NCBI GenBank assembly: GCA_027625915.1 | Contig: JANTQA010000070.1 | Span: 3,725,001 to 3,789,000, forward strand | Length of the DNA: 64,000 nucleotides | Source: Anaeramoeba flamelloides | Taxonomy: Eukaryota > Metamonada > Anaeramoebidae | Direction of reading: 5' to 3' | Part shown: in pieces, positions 1-10,341 of the stretch | Layout of the letters: each line of letters begins with the position of its first letter | Numbering within the stretch: the first letter of the stretch is position 1 | Translations under genes and position numbers: made by a program | Notes under the pieces: generated by a model | What the model saw: the letters and a program-made list of their open reading frames with translations, nothing else | Database searches by the model: none | What the model was told of the DNA's origin: nothing

Positions 1-1196
1 CCATTTAAAACTAAAAAAAAACATTGAAAGACAAAATTAGTCCCTTTTGTGAAAAGAAAATTCCCATAATTTAGAATTTGTTTTAGTAAATGAGTTAAAA
101 CAAGATAGTGTATCTAAAAATATACACAATTTCAAGTGTGAATTCAATGATTTTGGCAAATAATGTTTTCAAGAAAAAGTTAAATGGAAACTTTATATAT
201 TTTTATTTTTTCATTTAGTTTTTTTAATTGTTTTAATGAAAGGTATTAGATCAGTTTTCCCTTTTTAGTGTTTTTTGGTTCGTGGGGACATATAAGGGTG
301 AATCTTACCTATAATACACATTGAATAAAAAAAAAATTCTAAATAAAGGTTTAGAGTTTTAGTTTATTGGAAATAATGCTTTTATAGAGTGCTTAGTTTT
401 TTTTTAATTTAAAAGAATATAGAAAAATTAAAGATTTTTACTCAATTCTTTTAATTTCTGGACAAGATATCGACCTTTTTTCAAGGTTTTCTTTTTTATT
501 AGTATATATATTGATTTTTGGAATAATCTAAATAAATAGAAAAGTCTGGAAAATCTTTTAGGTTTTTTTTTAAGATAAAAAATAAACCGAAATTTAAAGA
601 AACTTTTGGTATATTTTTTGTATTTTAAAAAAACCTAACAGCTGTAAGAAGAAATTAATTTTCTTATTTTAAAATTCAAAATAAAAAGAAAAATATCTTA
701 ATTTAGGGTTTTTTTAGGATTTTTGATGAAAATTAAAATTTCTTTGGTAATTCTTTCATTGATATAAATAAAATAAAATAAAAATTACTCCATTCATTTG
801 TATAACTGGAAATAAGAAGATCAGAAAATTTCCAACCTTTGCCTAATTACCCGAAGAAATTCTCAAAATCTTTCCACAACAACTACAGTACTAATATTAA
901 ACTATTAAGAGTTATGATCTCTTTCTTATATGTAGCTATCAAAAATTATTTGATTTAAAATTTCACAAATAAAAGGTTTGAGTTTAAAAAAAAATAAATA
1001 GCAAATTTTAATTTTTCTCGAAAATTTCTTAAAAAAAACAATTGATTTGATTAATTATTAATTTTTTTAAAATTAAAAGTTTTATCTTCATTCTTACATT
1101 GGATAATCATATCTGGCTAATTATTTTTCTGAATATGTCCATTCGTCATCTGCATAATTATCCTCATCAAAACTTGAAATTTTTGAGTACATTTTA
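1..1196. other. Intergenic, A+T-rich; hairpin-repeat relic near 395-720
   Basis: No gene can be supported here. At about 425-470 lies a degenerate copy of a hairpin motif (TTTTACTCAATTCTTTTAA preceded by its partial inverse) that recurs near 18.7-19.2, 32.9 and 54.0 kb. At 545-650 there are fold-back-like pieces (TAGGTTTTTTTT and AAAAAAACCTA) resembling family G. The rest is low-complexity A/T. Confidence 0.4.
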
Positions 1197-2651
1197 TTAT
1201 TTTTTTGATTTTTTATAGTGTGAGGATGATTTTTTGTTATTTTTTTTTTTTTTAGTTTTTTTTTTAAATTTTTCTTGATTCGCCTCTAATAGTAAGTCAA
1301 AATATTCAGAAGAATAAGAGCTATAAGGGTCTGAATCAGATTGGAAATTGTTTTTTTTTTCATTTTTCATTTTCAAATTGGAATCCAAATCAGAAATAGA
1401 ATCAGAATCAAAACCAAGATCAGAATCAGAATCAAAATTAGAATCTGAACCAAAATCATAGTCAGAATTTCTAGGTAATTTTTTTTCTTGGTGATCATTA
1501 TCTTTTCGGTGCCTGTCCTTTTTGCTATATCTACTACGATGGTTATTATGGCGATGACGCTGATGCTGACGCTGAAGTTGACGTTGACGCGGATTATTGC
1601 TGCGGTGTATACGATTACGATAATTATGATGATGATGAGGGTGAGTGTGATCCCGATCAGCAGTTCTTTCTTTCTCTCTGTTCTTGTGTCTGTCTATTTT
1701 CCCCAAAGAACCGCTTTCTTTCCTTATTGATCGGCTACTTTTCTTGTGCCTTGATTTTGAGTAAGGATGCAAATGTGAATGAGATCGAAACGATTTGTGA
1801 TTATGGGAAGAAGAATTTCTATTCCTCCTTGAATATCTTGATCTTGCTTCCTTTGTATGTGCTCGCTTACGTTGGTTTGTAAGTTTTTTGGTTTTTTTTG
1901 TTTCTCGTTTTTTGGTTCTTTTTTTTTTCTGATCTTTTTTCGCCTCTTTGCCAGATTCTGAATCAGAATTTGATTGGTTTTTCAGCAAATTGTCACCAAT
2001 CTCAAACGGTTTTGTTGATTTTCTTCTGGTTCGAAAAGAATATGGCCGAAACAATAACAAATCTTTTTGGGTAAGTCTGCCATGTTTTTTTTTGTTTGGC
2101 TCTTCTTTTTCATTTTTTGTTTCTTTTTCATTTTCATGTTCTTTTTCTTTTTTTGTTTCTTCTTTTTCTTTTTCCTCTTTTTTTTTTTCTTTTTCATCTT
2201 TTTTTTTTTCTTTTTCATCTTTTTTTTTTTCTTTTTCATCTTTTTTTTTTTCTTTTTCGGCTTTTTTTTTTTCTTTTTCATCTTTTTTTTTTTCTTCTTC
2301 ATCTTGTTCTTTTTCTTCTTCATCTTCTTCCTCATCCTCATATTCATATTCGTACTCAGATTCCTCTTTCTCTTTCTCTTCAGTTTTTGTTTTTTTCTTA
2401 TTAACGAAACCTTCTTTTTCATTTTCATTTTTTACACGAGTAATTTTGAATTCTTTTTGATTTGGTTCGGTGTTAATTTGTAAAGCGTGAATCGTTTTTT
2501 TTTGGTTGCGGCTATTCATGAAAGAAAATGTGTTTGCTTGATAATTTCTAAGATTTTTTAGAGCAGCTTGGGCTTGGGCTTGTAAAGAATTTTGATGGAA
2601 TTGAAATGGTTTTGTCTTTTTATTGTAGAACCCAGAAACATTTTCATACAT
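1197..2651 (-). CDS. Low-complexity Lys/Glu- and Arg/Ser/His-rich protein, 484 aa
   Basis: Single uninterrupted reading frame, ATG at 2651, TAA at 1197. I do not recognise a family. The N-terminal 75 residues are ordinary (MYENVSGFYNKKTKPFQF...). Residues about 85-190 are Lys/Glu-rich with a tandem heptad (KKKDEKE), then a basic Arg/Lys stretch, then an Arg/Ser/His-rich region (about 260-400) that resembles the RS-like tails of nuclear RNA-binding proteins. An acidic Ser/Asp repeat (DSDSDLGFDSDS) and a Lys-rich tail follow. Several shorter frames overlap it, but only this one gives a long frame with varied codons outside the repeats. A nuclear role is inference from composition only. The frame could in part be a by-product of purine-rich repeats, but the Met start and the non-repetitive N-terminus argue that it is a real gene. 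Confidence 0.65.
   Translation of the reverse strand: MYENVSGFYNKKTKPFQFHQNSLQAQAQAALKNLRNYQANTFSFMNSRNQKKTIHALQINTEPNQKEFKITRVKNENEKEGFVNKKKTKTEEKEKEESEYEYEYEDEEEDEEEKEQDEEEKKKDEKEKKKAEKEKKKDEKEKKKDEKEKKKDEKEKKKEEKEKEETKKEKEHENEKETKNEKEEPNKKKHGRLTQKDLLLFRPYSFRTRRKSTKPFEIGDNLLKNQSNSDSESGKEAKKDQKKKRTKKRETKKTKKLTNQRKRAHTKEARSRYSRRNRNSSSHNHKSFRSHSHLHPYSKSRHKKSSRSIRKESGSLGKIDRHKNREKERTADRDHTHPHHHHNYRNRIHRSNNPRQRQLQRQHQRHRHNNHRSRYSKKDRHRKDNDHQEKKLPRNSDYDFGSDSNFDSDSDLGFDSDSISDLDSNLKMKNEKKNNFQSDSDPYSSYSSEYFDLLLEANQEKFKKKTKKKKNNKKSSSHYKKSKK
2152..2300 (-). repeat. 21-bp tandem minisatellite inside the Lys/Glu-rich gene
   Basis: The block TCATC or TCGGC recurs every 21 bases (2194, 2215, 2236, 2257, 2278 on the + strand), separated by T-rich sequence. 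Read on the - strand each unit encodes KKKDEKE or KKKAEKE. The unit is a multiple of three, so length change keeps the frame. Confidence 0.85.
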
Positions 2652-3014
2652 TTTGAAATCGCTTTTTGTTTTGTTTCGAATGACAAACTAAAGGTGTGAT
2701 TGGAGAATTTTTGAAGAAAGAAAAGAAATTCTTTTTTTAGTTAAGTGTGTCAAAGAAAAGAATTGTTAGTGAAGAAAAATAGTTTCACTTGCATGAATTT
2801 TGATAATTAAATTTTATAGTTTTACGTTTTTTATTCAAAAACAAAAATTTTTTAAAAATTCAAAAAAAAAACATACACAATAATTCTGTAAAAAATGATT
2901 TCTTTTCTAAAAAAAAAATTGACAAATTAAATATCCCAAACTGTCTTGGATCATTGTACTCAAAAACAAACTGAGATTATTTCTATTTTAAATATTTATT
3001 CAGGTCCAAAGAAT

Positions 3015-3249
3015 TCAATTTATTTCATTTTTTTTTTTTAATGAATTGTAGTGATCAAAAAAAACCGGTGTTAAAAAATAAAAAGTCGTTCTTTTTTTTT
3101 CTTCTTGTTTCAATATAACATCTTGTTCATTAATCAACAATAGACCGAAGATCAAATCAATTTTGAAGAATAGACTCTTTGATGATGTTGAGCAAATTTT
3201 TAACAACAAATGATCATTTTCGCTGGAAGATTCTGATTTTGAAACAGAC
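3015..3249 (-). CDS. Possible terminal exon of an unidentified gene
   Basis: A protein-like frame on the - strand begins after a plausible acceptor (ATGAAAATAG at about 3250) and runs to TAA at 3015. It starts SVSKSESSSENDHLLLKIC and contains a hydrophobic stretch (FKIDLIFGLLLINEQDVIL) followed by a Lys/Glu-rich piece. Composition is more varied than in the flanking DNA, which is the only evidence for coding. No start codon fits, so upstream exons would lie above 3250; I could not place them. Function unknown. Confidence 0.35.
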
Positions 3250-4317
3250 CTATTTTCATAAAAATAATCATTTATTGAATTCTTTATGCTGAATTGAGGT
3301 ATTTAAAAAAGAAAAAAATAATTTTTTTAAACAAAAGTCAAGAATAAATTCTATTGAAAAGGATTTTATGGAATTTTAAAAATGGAAAATTTATTTTTAT
3401 TATTTGTAGAACAACTTAAGTAAAATTAGCGATAAATTAAAAACAAAAAGAAAATAATAAAATTGAGTGTTTATTGGACCATGAAAATTTTCACAAAAAG
3501 CTGGTTTAAAAATGATAAAAAAGCCGAAAATATTGAATCAAAAAAAGTTTTATTTTGGATAGATACATGTGGTGAATGAAGTAAATTGAATTTGTTTGCA
3601 ATTTATTTTTGAATTGTAAAAGTATTTAGGAATATGAAGATAATATCTCTTTAGTTGTATTTCTTAAAACATTTAGTAGAAATTTCCAATATCAACAACA
3701 ACAATGTAAATTGTTATCTTTCAATTATTTTTCTGGATTGGTTATTTTTAAATCAAAAAAATATATCTTTGAAAAAAAGGCTTTAAAAAAGAGAGAATTT
3801 TCTCCTAAAGAGATACAATGACATTAGATTATTGGGGGTGTGTTTTTGATGAACATTTTTTTAAAAAATGTGACCAAATTTAAAATTCATCATCTTCTCT
3901 CGACATTGTTAATAAAGATATTTAAAAATTTTTGTAATTGATCCTTTTTTTTCAAATTTATTCTTTTTTGTAAATCAAAATTTTTTAGTTGTAATTTTTA
4001 AAAATTAATAGTGAAAAATTTTATATTTCCTATTTCATTTTTAGACTTTTTTTTTAATAATAGAACTCTAAGATTTTAAAACTTTATTTACTTGTTAATA
4101 TATTTTGACAGTTTCTTTGATCTGTTAAGGAACAAATCTTTTATGAAAAAGAAACAAAGGTTTTATTTTTCATAACTGAGGTAAATAAATCTTCACAGTA
4201 TTTTTACAGAAATAAAAGTTTTGACTTTTTTTAACAATTTTTTCTAGAATCTAGAACTTAAGAGCATCAATAATTATATATAAGTCAAATTTCATAATTA
4301 GTGGCAAACTTTTTGAT
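3250..4317. other. Intergenic, nothing recognised
   Basis: A/T-rich sequence without a supported ORF, RNA gene or family repeat. If the ORF ending at 3015 is real, its upstream exons would be here. Confidence 0.4.
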
Positions 4318-4319
4318 TA

Positions 4320-4956
4320 CAGTCAGTTCCACTTTTAAGACACAAACTAAAACAAAATTTAATGCACAAAAAATTTCTCAAATTAATTAACAAAATTCAA
4401 ATTTACAATAAAATAATTTGTATAACTGTTGTGGAAAAAAAGTGAAACATGGAAAAAAAGTGAAACAAGGTTTTTAATTGGGAACATTACTGAAAATTCA
4501 AAGTAAGATCAATTAAAAAAAGAATAAATAAATAAATAAAGACAAAATGAATTATTCGCCACAATAACAGTTTTTTAACTACTATCTTTAAGTATGGGTT
4601 TTTTTTTGATTGATCAATTATTAAAAATTTGTTCAAAAAATTGACTATTTTTGAGATCTCCAAAACCACAGCAATAATTTCGATAAATCAAGTAGATTTA
4701 AATTGTATTTGCTGGGTTTATTGAAAACAATATAATGGGTTATTATTTGAAGTTAATTGTTTTTTTCTTCTTTTTATTGATTTTACTTTTCATTTTCAGT
4801 AAAGTTCCCAATTAAAAACCTTGTTTCACTTTTTTTCCATGTTTCACTTTTTTTCCACAACAGTAAATAAAAATTCCAAATTTTGTGTCTTAATTTGAGA
4901 TTTTTTTGTGCCTTAAATTTTGTTGAAAGTTTATGTCTTAAATTTGAAAATGACTG
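4320..4956. mobile_element. Family A MITE, copy 1 (Tc1/mariner-like), split by a family B element
   Basis: Starts CAGTCAGTTCCACTTTTAAG right after TA (4318-4319) and ends with AATGACTG before TA (4957-4958). The two arms are inverted repeats carrying the iterated word AAGGCACAAA (here degenerate). CAGT termini and a TA target are typical of Tc1/mariner-type MITEs; assignment to that superfamily is inference. A 440-bp family B element sits in the middle, so the A copy is older than the B insertion. No coding capacity. Confidence 0.8.
4425..4864. mobile_element. Family B MITE, copy 1, inserted in family A
   Basis: The ends are perfect inverted repeats of about 60 bp (CTGTTGTGGAAAAAAAGTG at the left, its complement at the right), each holding the block GGAAAAAAAGTGAAACA twice in tandem. 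TAA occurs directly outside both ends (4423-4425 and 4864-4866), compatible with a 3-bp target duplication as in PIF/Harbinger MITEs; that class is inference. Near-identical ends make it the youngest-looking copy of its family here. The 60-residue frame inside (- strand) is not convincing as a gene. Confidence 0.85.
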
Positions 4957-5145
4957 TATTATTTTTTTTAATTTTCATTTATATTCTCTATTTGGTGTTC
5001 CTTGTTCAAATAATTGTTCTTTTTCTTTTTACTTTTTGTTCGATTTTTTAAAATGTGTAAATTTGTTTTCCCTGTATATTTCAACTCTTTTCCGATTTAT
5101 ATTTTTTCAAATAAATAGAAGTTCAAATTCAAATATTTCAATTAG

Positions 5146-5636
5146 AGCAGTGAAAAAAATACCGGACATGAAAAAAATCCCGGACAAGATTTTTAATTGT
5201 GAATATTAGTAAAATTATTGTGTAATTTCATTTATTTACAATCAAATTCCTTTTTTTAAGAATCGAACTTTTTCAATTATAACCCCCCCAATTATTCGAA
5301 TGAAGGTTGATTAAATCACACTTGTTCAAAACACCATTCAATCAATCGTAAAACAAGAAGAAAAATTATCATTTTCCAAACTCTAGTAAACCTCAATAAA
5401 ACTCGATTGTTTTTCAAAAAAAGTTGATCAACATATGGCTATCAAACAATTACTCTAGTATTCTAGAGACACCTTACTTTGATGGGCTTTAGGTAGGTTT
5501 ATTACTAATCTCATAAAAAAAATTGGTTATCAATAATAAGGATTTCTTTGAAATTAGACAAAAATTTTACTAATACTCACAATTAAAAATCTTGTCAGGG
5601 ATTTTTTTCAGGTCAGGTATTTTTTTCCCTACTATA
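5146..5636. mobile_element. Family C MITE, copy 1 (about 490 bp)
   Basis: Left end GCAGTGAAAAAAATACCGG, right end the inverted counterpart (ggtatttttttccctacta). Each terminal repeat contains two similar 17-18-bp blocks (GTGAAAAAAATACCGGACA and ATGAAAAAAATCCCGGACA) followed by AGATTTTTAATTGTGA, the same architecture as family B. Internal sequence (GTTGATCAAC, CTTTAGGTAGGTTTATTAC) is shared with copies at 7.4, 23.8 and 26.8 kb. Confidence 0.8.
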
Positions 5637-5811
5637 TCTTTCAAAAAATAAAATGATTACACTATATTTTTATTTATTAATCTATATTGGTTATTATCTC
5701 TAAACACTTTCGTAAAATACATTTTAATTCAAAAAAAAAAACACATTTAAACAAAGTTTTTTCTGATGAAAAATCTGCCCTTATTTTTGTAATTTAGTTT
5801 CTATATATATA

Positions 5812-6255
5812 AGGTATTTCCAATAAAGTGGGAAATTTTTTTTTACATTCATATAAAAATAATCTTTGTTAGTAAATTTATCTGTTAATTAACAATACCA
5901 ATTTAAGTTTAATATTTATACTAATTGAATCAACTACTAATTTATTTATTTCATAATATGTTAGTTGAATTATTCCCAAAATATCAAAAAAAAAAAAAAA
6001 TAGCAACTTTTTTGGTGAAAGCATTGTTCGGTCTTTTCAATTAAAAACCTGAAATATTGAAAGGGTACAAATGATTTTTTAAGTAATAAAACCCAGTTAT
6101 ATGTTTTTTATAATATTTATTTTTTTTTTTTAGAGATTAAACACGTATGAAAACGATTTTTACTATCAAAAATAAAATGATAAATACTCATTTTCACTCC
6201 TAAAAAATATTGGATAAAATTGAGATAAGAAACAAAAGTGAAAATTTAATAAATT
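5812..6255. repeat. Family J repeat, copy 1
   Basis: Dispersed repeat shared with 20743-21235: common words include AAAGTGG near the start, TTATATGTTTT, TATGAAAACGATTTTT and AAAATTGAGAT. It is directly followed by a family D element at 6256; a second, similar downstream half continues at about 6895-7060. Termini are unclear. Non-coding. Confidence 0.6.
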
Positions 6256-6794
6256 AAACCCCATTCCAAACATTTGGACACACCCAAAATCAAAAATAGA
6301 CAAAAAAAAAACCCAATTTATTGTATTTTTCCAAACTTAATATCAAAACACATTTAAGTAACCCAATATTAATTGTTTTAATAAGTAATTATTTTTATCC
6401 AAAAAAAAGAAAAAAGAATATATAACTCGATAAAATAAAAATTGGTGTGTCCAAAATAATGAAACGAGCTGATACAAAAAATGTATTGGTTAATTTGTTG
6501 AAATTATACCAACAATTGTTGATCAATCAAATGATAAGATAACCATCAAATAATTGTATAGTGATTTTCCAATTTAAAAAACTCGACGATAACCTTCTAT
6601 AAACCATCTAAAAAAAATTCAAGATCTAATGAATCAGATTACATAAGTACAAAAAAGGAAATGAAAACAAAGCAAAAAAGACAAAAAATGAAATAGTTTG
6701 TAAAATTTAAAATTCTTTCCAAATTGAATTTAAAGTGAAGTATTGTTATGCTTTCAACTGTTTAAACTTTTCCAAATTTCTGAATTTTAGTTTA
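6256..6794. mobile_element. Family D element, copy 1
   Basis: Left end TAAACCCCATTCCAAACATT, right end TTTCTGAATTTTAGTTTA; both are versions of the terminus TAAAC..ATTCCAAAATTTTG seen in inverted orientation in the other copies. Internal word TTGATCAATCAAATGAT is conserved. Non-autonomous, no ORF. It abuts the family J repeat and may be inserted in it. Confidence 0.7.
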
Positions 6795-7339
6795 TTTCAA
6801 AATAATTTCTCTTCTATTTTATCAATCTATTCTCTTTTTTTTTATTGTTAAAATTACTAAAAAAATAAATATCAAATAATTTTCCTAATAAAATTTTTAG
6901 AGAATCTACAATCACACGCCACTAAAATAAAATACTCTTATCTCACCCCTCTCAAATATTAGGTAAAATGGAGAACTAAAACATTAATATCTTTTATTTA
7001 TGTAATAAAATACTAATAAACAAATGGATTTATTAGTTTATCAATAAATGATATTTAATGATTTTATATATTTAAATTCGTTCTTGAAGATTGGGTTTAC
7101 TTAATGTATTTTAAAATAAATTTACCGAACTTCCTTAAAAATAGCCTATATTAAATTATCACATGTTTCCATTTTAGTGATTTTTAAATTACTTAATTCC
7201 ATTAAAGAAAAATCAACCGAAATATTTGTAAAAAAATTTACATTGGTTTAAATTGTCTAGTTATGGCACAGGTTCAGGGTATTTGGTCTGAAAGAAAATA
7301 GGATTTGTGGTTTTGAAATTCGGAGTACAGTAGTGTAAA

Positions 7340-8225
7340 TAAAAGATATATTGTAGGAAATTAATCCCTGATAAGAATTTTAATTGTGAATATTATGAGA
7401 ATTGTTCAGTAATTTACTTTTAGTTTCAAAATAAAATCCTTTTTATAAATAACCAATTTTTTATTAGCCAAGCAATAAACCTACCTAAAGTTCTTTAAAG
7501 TAAGGTGTCTATAGAATAATCAAATAATTTTTTGATAAATAAAGTTGATCAACTTTTTTTTGAAAAAAATAATAGAATTTTTTTTTTTTTTTATTTTTTT
7601 TTTTATTGATGAGGAAGTGTAAATTACACTCTGAGTGTCCTTTTAATTAAATTCCCTTTCAGAAATTTAAGCGTAAAATCCTAGATTCTACGATTATTAA
7701 TTAATGAAAATAATTTTAAACTATCTTAATTTAAAATTATTTCTTTAAAATTTAATTCTTTTAATTTATTTAAAAATATCAATCTATCTTTTTTATAGAA
7801 AGGACACACACATAAAAAGTGATTAATATTTTCTATTAACTCTTTATGATCACATTTTAAACATAAAGTACAAAATTTATTTGAGGCTTCATTCATTACA
7901 TATAATATCTATTTAAGCAGTTAGTAAATATTCTGAATTTTAGAATTGTTGAGCAAAATAATTGAATTTTATAGAAGTTCGCTTGAGTTTGGAAAATGAT
8001 ATTTTTATTCTTTTTTTTTTTTTTTTTTATTGAATGAATGTTTTTATTTAACCAGAATAATTTCATTAATCATCATTCTAATAAGAGATGAGTTATAATT
8101 TAAAAAGGTATGATTCTTAATAAAAAAATTTTATGAAATAAAAGAAATTATTCTAACAATTTCGATATTTTCACAATGAAAAATCTTGCCAGGTATTTTT
8201 TTCAGGTCAAGTATTATTTTTTTCA
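7340..8225. mobile_element. Family C MITE, copy 2 (inverted), interrupted by a LINE tail
   Basis: The halves 7340-7581 and 7955-8225 match family C in the opposite orientation to the 5.1-kb copy (for example TAAACCTACCTAAAG, AGTTGATCAACTTTTTTTTG, and the right end CAGGTATTTTTTTCAGGTCA). The sequence between is a LINE 3' fragment with its own target duplication, so the MITE was present first. The left tip is degraded. Confidence 0.75.
7582..7954 (-). mobile_element. 5'-truncated LINE 3' end with poly(A) and 16-bp target duplication
   Basis: Reverse-complemented, this matches the 3' end of the LINE at 50190-50560 almost word for word: AAATTTTGTACTTTATGTTT, then GATTTTACGCTTAAATTTCT and a short poly(A). 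The insertion is flanked by AAAATAATAGAATTTT (7566-7581) and AAAATAATTGAATTTT (7955-7970), a 16-bp duplication with one mismatch, as expected for target-primed reverse transcription. Only the C-terminal zinc-knuckle part of the reading frame remains. Poly(T) on the + strand at 7579-7605 is its tail. Confidence 0.88.
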
Positions 8226-9308
8226 ATATATGAATAAAATAAAAATACAAAATTTTTTAACTACTCTACAAATTTTTTAAGGGTTTAATAACTCTTATTT
8301 TTTTCCCTAAGTAACCATTTTCACATAGATATAATTTAAATTAACAAACAAAAACATCTACCAACTTTTACTAAATGAGTTGCCATTTATAAAAAGAATT
8401 GATTTTTACTTATGATTTTTCAATCAAAAGATCTGATATTTTTTGTTTAAATTTATAGACAATCAAATATGAATTGAGAAAAACATTTGTTTTTTGAGTA
8501 AATAAAAAATTTTTTAATTTCAAATTGCTTTTATGAACAAAAAACTTTTCAAATTTATTGTTTAAAAATTTAAAAAAAATAAATCAAATATTGATACCTA
8601 TTAATCTGAAAAAATACTATATTATTTTATTTAACTTGATTACTAAAATTGCTTGATATTTAAAAGGTTGAGTAATATTCATTTTCAAATATTCAGAGTA
8701 TAAATAACGATTTTTTTTATTTAAAATTAGTTAATAATTAGATTCAGTTTTTGAGAATCTTTATATCTAATTATATATTAAAATTACTTTTATTTGTTTG
8801 AAAATCTTTAAACAATTAAGTAATAATAATAAAATACCATTATACTTAGAATCTTTGGGGTATTACAAACTCACTGAAATAATTAATATTGGACTATTAA
8901 TTATTGATTTAAAATAATCAAATTAAAAAGTATTTCTTTATGTTTAATTCTCAAACCAAGAAGTTGTAAATTTCTATTGTATTGATATTTATAAAAATAT
9001 TAGTAAATATAATGAAAACTTATTCCTATTTTAAAGATAAATATAGAAATTATTGTATGTCATACTACTGTTCTTCTTAGAACATTGTTTAAATGTTCTG
9101 ATTCTTTCAATTTGAACATTTTTCGTAAATATAGAAATCAAAACCTTTCCAAAACTTCAGAATTAATTGGTAAACTAAATAAAAATAAAAGTTGAATTTA
9201 TGGATTAAAATTTTCGAACCAAAAACCAATTAGATCAATTGAAAATATTTCAATTGGTTTAAATGTGAAAAATGTATTAGATTATTCTGAAATTTTATAA
9301 AAATATTA
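8226..9308. other. Intergenic, nothing recognised
   Basis: Very A/T-rich sequence with no supported gene, RNA gene or assigned repeat. Confidence 0.4.
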
Positions 9309-9508
9309 CCCTCAGTTTCAAATTTAAGGCACAAACTATCAACGAGATTTAAGGCACAGAAAAATCTCAAATTAAAGCACAAAATTTTTTGGAATTTTTT
9401 TTTTTAGATAAATTTTTTTACTAGAATCGGAATTTTGTGCCTAAATTTAGGATTTTTATTGTGCCTTAATTTTTGTTAAAGTTTGTGCCTTAAATTTGAA
9501 ACTGACTG
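9309..9508. mobile_element. Family A MITE, copy 2
   Basis: 200-bp element ending GAAACTGACTG before TA (9509-9510). Both arms carry repeats of TTAAGGCACAAA / TTTGTGCCTTAA. The left tip (CCTCAGTTTCAA) is slightly decayed. Confidence 0.8.
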
Positions 9509-9510
9509 TA

Positions 9511-10341
9511 TTATAAACTATATTTCATACTAAATACCCCAATTTGTATTTATTTTTATTTTAGTTTTTTTTATTTTATTTTTAGAAGAAAAACAAATAC
9601 TTCTATTTTATCGAAATGAATATTAAAATAGTAATTTTTTTATTATATTAGATAACTTCAATTTATGAAAATATTTATTTTAAAAATTTGATTTTTAAAG
9701 GGTCAATTATTTTGAAATCGAGTTTATAACCAATTCTATAACCTATCCAATCAGAAGGTAAAATTCTAAAAAAATTATTTGAAGGAAAGTGAAAAAAAAA
9801 AAAAAATAAAACTAGTAGTTTATCAATATAAAAAAAAAGGAATAACTCTCATACTTTTTGTTTTTTCATATATTCATAATTTATCTTGGGAATATTCACT
9901 ATTAATTAGCTTTTTTGTTTTTCATTCAGTTTACCAATTAGTCCTTCAGATTTGGAAAGGTTTAGATTTCTATAATCACGAATAGAGTTCATATTGAAAA
10001 ACTTTAGAATATTTAATCATTTCCAAGAAGAGCTCTAGTTAAAACTCGATAATTTCTATGATTGTCTTTAAAACAGATAGCCTTTTCAATTTTTACTAAT
10101 ATTTTTCCAAATATCAGAACAATAGAAATTGTCAACTTCTTGGTTTGACAGTTAAATTGAAGATTATTGTATTTTGATCTTTTTATTTCATTTCAAAATT
10201 CGAACTATTACAATTAACCAAAGTATTTTTGAATTAAAAAAAGAGACAAACATTTTTGTTTGAGTCTTAGCCTCAGGAAATTGTTTGTTGATCATTTTTT
10301 TCCAAAAGTTTTCTTAAAATCGTTTTTTACAGAGAAAAGAA
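9511..10341. other. Intergenic upstream of dymeclin
   Basis: No supported feature. A 68-codon + frame at 9779-9985 begins without a convincing Met context and is Lys/Phe-rich; I do not call it. Presumably includes the dymeclin promoter and 5' UTR, but no motif is recognisable. Confidence 0.4.

Noticed and set aside
1948-2483. + strand Phe/Ser-rich ORFs opposite the Lys/Glu-rich gene
   Set aside because: They are complements of GAAAAA-type repeats, with monotonous Phe/Ser composition.
9779-9985. 68-aa + ORF upstream of dymeclin
   Set aside because: Lys-run start without a good Met context, no homology signal, and no splice connection to dymeclin.
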